Origin: Cristatella mucedo
Lineage: Eukaryota; Bryozoa; Phylactolaemata; Cristatellidae
Reading direction: 5' to 3'
Length of the DNA stretch: 64,000 nt
Assembly: GCA_009760855.2 (NCBI GenBank)
Contig: WPIO01000014.1
Coordinates: 4,485,001 to 4,549,000, forward strand
This document shows, in pieces, positions 57,682-64,000 of the stretch. How positions within the stretch are numbered: position 1 is the stretch's first letter; each line of letters starts with the position of its first letter. The notes under the pieces were generated by a model. That model searched no databases and was not told where the DNA came from. It was given only the letters and a program-made list of their open reading frames with translations. The translations under genes and the position numbers were made by a program.

Positions 57682-57823
57682 TCACAGAAAATTTGAATTA
57701 GAAGTGGGTGTATCTTGCTGAGATCGTGATCGTGATAGATCGAGTCCCTCAATGCCCTCGTGATCTTGCATCTTAAATCGAGTTTCAAATGACAGTTGGT
57801 CACTCTCAACGACGACTCTTCGC
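57682..57823 (-). CDS. Gene 4, candidate last exon
   Basis: Acceptor 'gttcttaatgtgggcag' with a 46-codon frame to TGA: RRVVVESDQLSFETRFKMQD, then HEGIEGLDLSRSRSQQDTP and TSNSNFL. The polar, Ser-rich composition looks like a real C-terminus, and a different frame is open upstream of the acceptor. Which exon it joins is unsettled. A donor (attat|gtgccg) at about 57928 in the 57841-58134 frame would fit its phase. Confidence 0.4.
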
Positions 57824-57929
57824 CTGCCCACATTAAGAACTTAAGTGATTGATGCAGGCATCATCACTGCGCCATTTATTATCACAGTAGAATAGTAAAT
57901 CTTCCAGCATCCAGCCGCTCGGCACATAA

Positions 57930-58132
57930 TTGCATGCTGATTCCAGCAGAAGCTTCCGACCCTTATATCTTCTAATTGCAACGTTAGAACGGCACACATT
58001 AATGCGCCAGAAAAAATAACGAACATTTGCTTCTTCTCGGTGTTCGGAACCAGCTGCTGATACAAGAAAGTTTTACTCATAGCAGCACTCTCCATGTTGA
58101 CCTCAAGGCTGGCTCCATAATAGTGCAACATC
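57930..58132 (-). CDS. Gene 4, tentative exon with hydrophobic segment
   Basis: After a T-rich stretch ending 'cattgatgattag' an open frame reads LMLHYYGASLEV, then KTFLYQQLVPNTEKK and MFVIFSGALMCAVLTL. The hydrophobic part could be a membrane helix or a core strand. The acceptor is plausible but the donor is weak, and phase with the exon at 58585 has not been shown. Low confidence. Confidence 0.25.
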
Positions 58133-58584
58133 AAAGCTAATCATCAATGTACCAAAAAATTCCGAAAACAACTTGAAATTGAACTAATAACAGGTGCAAC
58201 GTTTCACGAATAAGGCTGCCTACAAAGACAAAATATCTCATGACATCTTGTTGTCCACAGCCTACGCACAAATGAGGTAACTTCAATTGTGCATCGCTAC
58301 GGATTGTATACTTGTTGATGGCTTAACGTCTGGAAAGATCCATCCCAGGTACATGGCTGACGTTGGACTTGACACGAATTCTGGGGAAACGCCTGTCCTG
58401 CTCCAAGGCCATACATCTGAATTGCAGAATGAGAATAGTTGGATAGTTGTGGATAAAGCATCAACGGAGTTGGCCTTATTGAGTGTGCATAGCCCGGGCA
58501 AGCAAAACTACGGCTTGCTAGGCACGAAGTTGCATTTAAATGCATGGTCCGATGAAGTATGCCAGGGTTGTAGAAGCCACCTAC

Positions 58585-58820
58585 ACTGAATTCGGCTTGG
58601 GTTTCGCAGACAGCATGGCTGGCATATGCAGAACGTATATATGCAGCGTTATTCAATTCAATGTTATCCACCAAGTGCTGCTGCATTGAAATACAGCTGA
58701 TATTTGAGCTATCGGGTAATTTGAAGCTAGCATCCATACTCAAACTCGGTACGACATTAGCACGAGCATGACCATTGAGTATTCCGGTCTTGCCATCGAA
58801 ATCACGCCCATTGGTTTTGC
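58585..58820 (-). CDS. Gene 4 exon: 'KTNGRDFDGK' region
   Basis: Acceptor 'tattatattcattttag'. It completes a Gly codon with the exon at 59450 and encodes KTNGRDFDGKTGILNGHARA, then NVVPSLSMDASFKLPDSSNI and VCETQAEFS. The donor gtaggt at 58584 is possible. Alternatively the exon reads on in the same frame to about 58306 (GLGAGQAFPQNSCQVQ, CTWDGSFQTLSHQQ). The frame stays open for 180 codons. No family is recognised. Confidence 0.5.
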
Positions 58821-59449
58821 CTAAAATGAATATAATATGCCGACGGCAGGAGGAGAGCCACACACTATTATTACGGCCAGTAGCATGATGCTATGGCTAG
58901 CGCAGCAATGTTTAGTGTCGGATTACCATGCCACGAATCTCTTAACCCATTAAATGCAGTTCATGTAATAAATGACCAGCGAATGCCAGGAATCATGCAA
59001 ATCTTAGGCAAAAACTTGGCAGAAAAAGGGGGATAAGAATAATTTGCTTTATTGTTCACCGGGAATCGCAAGAACCAACACAAAAGTGATGTCTTCACAA
59101 CAATAAACGGCACTGGTTACAACAGTTACCCTTCGACGATGCATAGGATTGCTCAATAGTAGCAAAGCGAAGCAAACCAGCTTCAAATCTGAGCTACGGA
59201 AGCACAATATATTCTCGCTTGTCTGCATAGCAGACAAGAGAGCCTGCTGCCACCATGTGCATAGAAAATCTGGCTATTACGGTGCTCGTCCGGTGAGAAA
59301 CCAATATTGAAAACCATGCATTTATTCAATGCGCTACACTAGAATCTAGATACTCGACAAATTAGCATCGCGAATTTGATAAAGCAGCAGGACCAATGTC
59401 TGCCTTAGTGACCTTGGGTTATACATAAAACTTCATCTAGAAAGCTTAC

Positions 59450-59746
59450 CATTAAAAAGGCTGAATGTTTCGTCGGGCAATTTACTTAGGACCTGTTGGA
59501 TCTCGTTATCATCCAGAATCCCAGATGCTTCAGTGGGGTCGATTGGTAACTCAAGCATGGCCTTGGAGATAGATGAGAGCAGAGTGACATCGACAGGAGC
59601 AGCGTCTGTTAACAAAGCCACTGGCTGATGTTGCTGATGCTGCATAAATCCGGTCGTACATGGGATAAGTGAGGTCGGCCCAGACAGCTTGTCGTATAGG
59701 ACAGAGCGACGGCATGTTTCGCCGCTACTCGTCACTTGTGCTGGTG
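59450..59746 (-). CDS. Gene 4 exon: acidic helical region
   Basis: Acceptor 'aatactttttttataag', donor gtaagc. It encodes PAQVTSSGETCRRSVLYDKL, then QHQQHQPVALLTDAAPVDVT, then ISKAMLELPIDPTEASGILD and DNEIQQVLSKLPDETFSLFN. Two bases complete Ala from the previous exon; one base is left for Gly. The alternation of leucines and acids (ILDDNEIQQVLSKLPDETF) resembles activation-domain-like or short-linear-motif regions, which is inference only. Confidence 0.6.
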
Positions 59747-59834
59747 CTTATAAAAAAAGTATTAGCCATGTTATTAGCTCATGCAAGTGCATCACTACTC
59801 AATCGGTCAAAACACAGCAAGATGGCCAACTTAC

Positions 59835-59934
59835 CAACAACAACTTCCGAAGCTGACGAAGTAAACGAATCGTAATTGCTAGGTAATAATGATAAGGATG
59901 GATCGTTTGTAGCACTTCCGGTATCATCCAAGAG
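59835..59934 (-). CDS. Gene 4 exon: Ser/Asp-rich
   Basis: A 100-nt exon, acceptor 'ctcattcttggtttaatgcag', donor gtaagt. It encodes LLDDTGSATNDPSLSLLPSN and YDSFTSSASEVVV plus one base. It enters in phase 0, which matches the exon ending at 62740, and is separated from the next exon by an 88-bp intron. Confidence 0.6.
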
Positions 59935-61204
59935 CTGCATTAAACCAAGAATGAGGTTAAAAAGGCCTGCCATCAAACGACTAGGTCAACAAGAAACATC
60001 GGCAGACAAACAGATCTGCCATGACAATATCAGCTGAAACCAGAAAAAAGCTACGCTTGAGCAAACAAAACCCAGATACTCAACATGTGCATGGTGAAAC
60101 ATGTGCATGCAAAAGCGGTTAAATTATAGAAATACTTGCGATGATTAACAGTACCTGAATTACAAAGATGTAGAAACTGATACGTCATAAATATGCTTAT
60201 ACGGTGTAAAACCCTAACATTTCAGTGTTGTACAAACTCGTAGCAAACAAAACGCAATCAGAATATGGTATTCCATGAGCAAGCAATATTGGTGGTAAAT
60301 AGTGCGTGCTGTCATCTTGGTCTCCTTACCAGAGGCAAACAACGTGCAAAATGACCCTGTGTCAGCAGTTTCTGAATCAATTTCTGGCTTCCAACATTGT
60401 CACCACTTTTTAGCACCGCCGTTTGATGTACAAAGTATGAGGCCCACATTTAAGACCATAATACCTATGACAGCGTCGGACACTTAAACTTTCAATAATC
60501 ACTGGTTTGAGCGAATAATTATATGCAAGAGAAGCTTTAGGCCAGCTATGGTCCAAAAAAACGACAGACATCGACAGCATAGCAAAAAAGAAAAACCATC
60601 CAACTGCATTTTCCGATAAACAAAGCATTAAAGAACTCTTTAAACTGTTCCCAACATCTCGAATCACACGGTGTACTAAAATTCCTTTTCATAATCTCAC
60701 AGACTTGTACATACAGTTGCACCCATCTATTTATTGTCCACCTTCAATCCTGGAGATCACAGCTTTCTCTTAGAATTATAAGATTAATTGCGGCACGACT
60801 CGAGAGTCTTAATTTAGAATTAACTCATACTGAGACTTCACTATTTTCAGGCTTCAGTATGGATAGCAGAAATAGAACGTGAAGCCTTCTACATTCGACT
60901 TCACAATCACAAGACGAACACAGGTCAACCTGGTGAAATTCAAACCCCCAAAAAAACCATAGTAAACTACTATTAACAAAAACTTTGGTCGCTGAGTCGC
61001 TGCACTCGCAATCGGTTATACAGACATGACAATCATTTCCCATTAACTAAATTGATGGAAACGAGTGTGTTACTAAGAATTTTCAACTTTATATCAAGTC
61101 TGAATTGTAATTCGTGTTACAATTCGAGGAACAATGAGCTTGCAGAGCTGCTAAAAGTTATATTGCACGACTGCAAAGAGGATCGCCAAGTGGATGCCTG
61201 CTGA

Positions 61205-61350
61205 CCGAGTAGTAAGATGAGATTAAGTCTGCTGGCTACCGAATGCGTACCGAAAGCCGCTTAGGCTGTGAGTGTGCTACACAAAACTCCCCAGTGTAAC
61301 ACCCACATAGTCTGTGGCTTTGAGGAGTTGCAGGCAGAGATACATTACAT
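61205..61350 (+). mobile_element. LINE-B 3' tail
   Basis: 'agtctgctggctaccgaatg', 'cagtgtaacacccacatagt', 'ctgtggctttgaggagttgc', then 'agatacattacattacatcc': sense LINE-B terminus with its repeat. Confidence 0.8.
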
Positions 61351-61399
61351 TACATCCTATAGCTAAGACCCAAGAGCCGATAACGAATTTGTGACTAAA

Positions 61400-61530
61400 T
61401 ATATATATGTGTGTGTGTGTGTATATATATATATATGCGTGTGTAGTAGTAGCAAATTATATATATATATGTATATATATGTATATATATGTATATATAT
61501 ATATATGTGTATATATATGTATATATATGA
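61400..61530. repeat. (TA)n/(TG)n microsatellite
   Basis: Alternating TA, TATATG and TG blocks interrupted by 'gtagtagtagcaaat'. Confidence 0.9.
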
Positions 61531-61909
61531 TATCATGCATACATAATTAAAGGCAAGCACCTTATCCCACCCCTGGGCCAAACCAGGGCTGCAAGCACTT
61601 TATGACATTAGAATTTTTCTTTGGTGACCCACCTTGGCAACATTTCTTTATAGGAACGGTTCGAGACATCAGAATCTTAGCTTCATGTGTTGCCGAGCCA
61701 CGGTCTTGTTTACGTTTCGCTACCCCAACTTTGCATGAGCCACTGTTGCACAGACAGGGAAGAAGAACCTCTCGCCAAAGGGATATGGTAAGCAAGAGAA
61801 AGAAAGCAGACTAGATTGCTTCATCGTCAGGAGTTGAACACCCGACATCCAAAACAGAGGTGAAATCGTATCTACTCAATCATTTCAACTTACAAGAGCA
61901 CCTTCAGCC

Positions 61910-62038
61910 CTCGTTTGGCCCTGGGGCAAAGGCGCTCACCTTAAACGACCGCAGTGGTGAGCTCGAGCCCTGCGGCATTCTTCAAAGTAGGGATGTGGAT
62001 TCAGTTTTTCTTAGGGCGCTATGCAAATGAAATATTTT
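61910..62038 (+). mobile_element. S2 SINE
   Basis: 'ggccctggggcaaaggcgct' head, 'gtgagctcgagccctgcggc' B box, 'ttagggcgctatgcaaatga' tail. Confidence 0.75.
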
Positions 62039-62257
62039 AATTTATTTTCCACGGGTACATAGTTCCAAGAAGTTCCAATTCTTCTACCCTGTCTGTGCTA
62101 CAGCATCCCGTGCAAAGTTGGTGTAGCGAAGTGAAAATACGACCGCAGCTCTGCAATATTAGCAATGTAGCCATGCACCTGGCAGCTGCCGAATGCAAGA
62201 AAAGGGTCTCTGTGAGCGACTCTCGTGATGTTTACACTGCACATGCCCTGTTAGTAT

Positions 62258-62418
62258 AAATGACTGGGTTCTAGCCCAGGAGGTAAGGTGCTCTTCACGA
62301 CTCAGGTCGTGGGTTTAAGTCCTGCAATGGGCAGTCCTTCATTGCCCGCTGCAAGCAGTGGTGATAGCCGTTGAGACTTTTCTGCTGCTCTATAAATGAG
62401 ACTGCTGAATTAGCTAAG
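62258..62418 (+). mobile_element. S1 SINE
   Basis: 'ctgggttctagcccaggagg' head, 'cgtgggtttaagtcctgcaa' B box, 'cattgcccgctgcaagcagt' body, 'gagactgctgaattagctaa' end. Good copy. Confidence 0.85.
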
Positions 62419-62739
62419 TTTTTTTAAGTGTGAAGCCTCTAATTGTGAGCAAACGCAATCTAGTACACGGAAACTTCAGCCTTATAAATAGCCATTAGAC
62501 CTAACTTTTCAAAGAGGCCCAATGACGTAAATCTAAATATTTTGCAAGACTAAAAATAAATCTCGACTTTTGCTGTGAAACATTCTGTCAGAAGCAACAA
62601 CAAAAACTGCAAGCCCATTTTGCAGTTATTATGCACTTACCTGCCACAGTTATTCTCACAGCACAACAGGCAAGCTCATCTGACGTACAAAGATTTGAGT
62701 AAGAGGTCACACACTAGCAGATAGAACTGGTACACTTAC

Positions 62740-62869
62740 GTCAGCAAACGCCCTGCTCTCCAAGCCAGCAGCTCTGCGGTTGATGCCGAGCTGGTCCTGA
62801 TCCGGATCGAGCTCCCCAAACCGGTCTGCTCGCAGCATTGCCGACACGTCGGACTGCTGCGATCGGTTG
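62740..62869 (-). CDS. Gene 4 exon (most upstream found)
   Basis: A 130-nt exon with a strong acceptor (tttcttgcgttttcag) and donor (gtaagt). It encodes NRSQQSDVSAMLRADRFGEL, then DPDQDQLGINRRAAGLESRA and FAD, leaving phase 0. It is polar and charged, in a GC-rich neighbourhood. The frame runs upstream to an ATG (MVVVAVSCVFS), but that peptide is too short for a signal sequence and the acceptor is strong, so I treat the exon as internal. Confidence 0.6.
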
Positions 62870-64000
62870 CTGAAAACGCAAGAAACAGCAACCACGACCA
62901 TTATCACCGTCGTCGAGGCCTTCGAACCTCAGGCAGATCTACGACCAAGAGACGCCTCGCCCTCCTTCAGCCGATCGTGACCACAAGCACGCCGTGCAGT
63001 GACAGTAGCGGCTGTGGCAGCATTTGGCGGCGGCTGCACCCAGCGGCTAGGCCACGCCAGTCACCTCAGCTTCCGAGAAATGGGCAGTCGTGATGGCCTC
63101 TTCTGCACACTGCCAGCACGGCTATCGCTGGTGGCGGCCGCAAAAGATCCGTTGCAAAGTAGTCGGAGCCGCCGCTTCGTGCCGCCCGCAGCGCAGAGGA
63201 GAGCGGTGGCAGTGGCCGAGCAGCTGGAGCGAGCACACTTGATGAGCAGGCGTGTGTAGCGCTCGAGCGCAGCAGCCGCCGATGCGCCCCGCTGTCGCTC
63301 GGCTCGCAGCCGGCCCAGAGTGGCTGAGAGCCCAGGGTCAGCGCATGACGACGGCGGCGACAGTAAAAGAGGCGACGAGGTTGACTCCACTGCTCCCACC
63401 ACACGATGATCCTCAGCAAGCGGGTGTTCGGCAGAGAGCACTGCCTCAGGCCTAATGAGCAAAGACAAGCAGGGCATAACACAGCGATCGCCACGGCAGG
63501 CATGCGGCAGACAGCAAGACGACGGCCAGACGACGCAAAAAGGCTGAAGATAGCGATGCAGCGCCCCCAACGGCCAGGGCACAGGGTTGTTGCCAACGCT
63601 AGCCTTCCAACACGTGCCGATCGCTGCCGGGGCTGCAGTAGCGTGTTGGAAGGCTAGCATGGGCTCGGTGGATGGCAACCCTCAATCAGTTAGATGCTTG
63701 TGCGATCACATGCCTTGCGTAAGTGAACGGCACTGTCAGCAAAGGAATTCTATCGCAAAGATGCGGAGAGCTGGGCAACCCAGGAAGCCGGCAATCTCGA
63801 CACGTGCAGCTATGACCTCGCCCGCCCTCACGGACAGACGGATGCGGCGGAGGCTAGAAAGAACTCTGCTGCTGCTGCTGCTGTACCACTTGCTGCATTC
63901 ACCTCACACTCGCACTCACTGGCATGCACGGGCAAGCACTCGCACAGCGATCACGGTCATCCCAGTGATCGGTCAAACGGGGAGTTAAGCGAGAATCGCT
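62870..64000. other. GC-rich stretch, probably the 5' region of gene 4
   Basis: The sequence becomes markedly richer in G and C, with many CpG. Long minus-strand frames at 63061-63678 are open in two frames, which points to composition more than coding. It may hold the promoter or first exon of gene 4 (inference). A perfect 17-bp inverted repeat lies at 63598-63658. Confidence 0.4.
63598..63658. repeat. Perfect 17-bp inverted repeat (hairpin)
   Basis: Left arm 'gctagccttccaacacg' (63598-63614) and right arm 'cgtgttggaaggctagc' (63642-63658) are exact reverse complements, separated by 27 bp of GC-rich sequence. Confidence 0.9.

Larger units (their letters stand above)
59935..62739 (-). other. 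Gene 4 intron (2.8 kb)
   Basis: It contains a LINE-B tail (61205-61350), a TA/TG microsatellite, an S2 SINE and an S1 SINE. A short exon-like stretch ending in gtaagg near 60330 does not fit the phases of its neighbours. Confidence 0.5.

Noticed and set aside
57841-58134. Seven-membrane-helix receptor segment
   Set aside because: One 17-residue hydrophobic run and a CW pair are not enough; no other helices or receptor motifs were found nearby.
60325-60380. Short exon-like stretch (ETADTGSFCTLFAS) before gtaagg on the minus strand
   Set aside because: It would leave phase 1, while the next gene 4 exon starts in phase 0, and the exon before it already joins that exon in phase.
62258-62418. 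Functional tRNA genes at the S1 and S2 copies
   Set aside because: They keep pol III box-like motifs but no cloverleaf with acceptor pairing, and they continue into repeated SINE bodies and tails.
63061-63678. 205-codon minus-strand frame
   Set aside because: A second frame is open over the same GC-rich stretch, which suggests composition and not coding. No family match.

Overview
This is animal nuclear DNA. Genes are split into short exons with canonical GT-AG introns, spread among non-LTR retrotransposon fragments, tRNA-derived SINEs and microsatellites. Two proteins have recognisable animal relatives: SAMTOR/BMT2, and a protein resembling the cilium-associated ERICH2. The retroelements are CR1/L2-like LINEs in many 5'-truncated, decayed copies. 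The mix suggests an invertebrate, possibly a sponge or another early-branching lineage, but the species cannot be fixed from sequence alone. No bacterial gene, operon, CRISPR array or virus was seen.

Four genes can be assembled by hand from exons whose splice sites and codon phases agree. (1) Minus strand, 20259 to 5537: a four-exon gene for a 273-residue single-pass membrane protein with a signal peptide, a Ser/Thr-rich mucin-like ectodomain, one membrane helix and a short tail with a YxxL motif. I do not recognise its family. (2) Minus strand, 40180 to 25378: seven exons (5' end missing) of a protein whose C-terminal part has a TPR-like helix pair and a long acidic tail like ERICH2, behind a region I do not recognise. 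(3) Plus strand, 48882 to 55367: a complete five-exon SAMTOR gene of 422 residues that keeps the SAM-binding motif. (4) Minus strand, 62869 to 57682: exons of an unrecognised acidic, Ser-rich protein, with both the 5' end and the join to the last exon unresolved. ERICH2-like and SAMTOR are head to head; SAMTOR and gene 4 converge tail to tail; genes 1 and 2 are in tandem on the minus strand.

Repeats fill introns and intergenic space. LINE family A ends in a 'ctctgagggtgctttatca' type tail followed by (ATT)n. LINE family B ends in a 'gtggctttgtggagttacag' type tail followed by a GATACAT-like repeat. SINE family S1 has a tRNA-like head and ends 'gaggctgttaaatcagct'. SINE family S2 has a tRNA-like head and a tail copied from LINE-A, a classic SINE/LINE partnership. 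Intron 2 of gene 1 also carries a 14-bp minisatellite of about 54 units and long CT, TG and TA tracts.

All exon calls come from reading splice sites, reading-frame phase and protein character by eye. No alignment or transcript was available, so the unrecognised genes rest on phase-consistent joins only.
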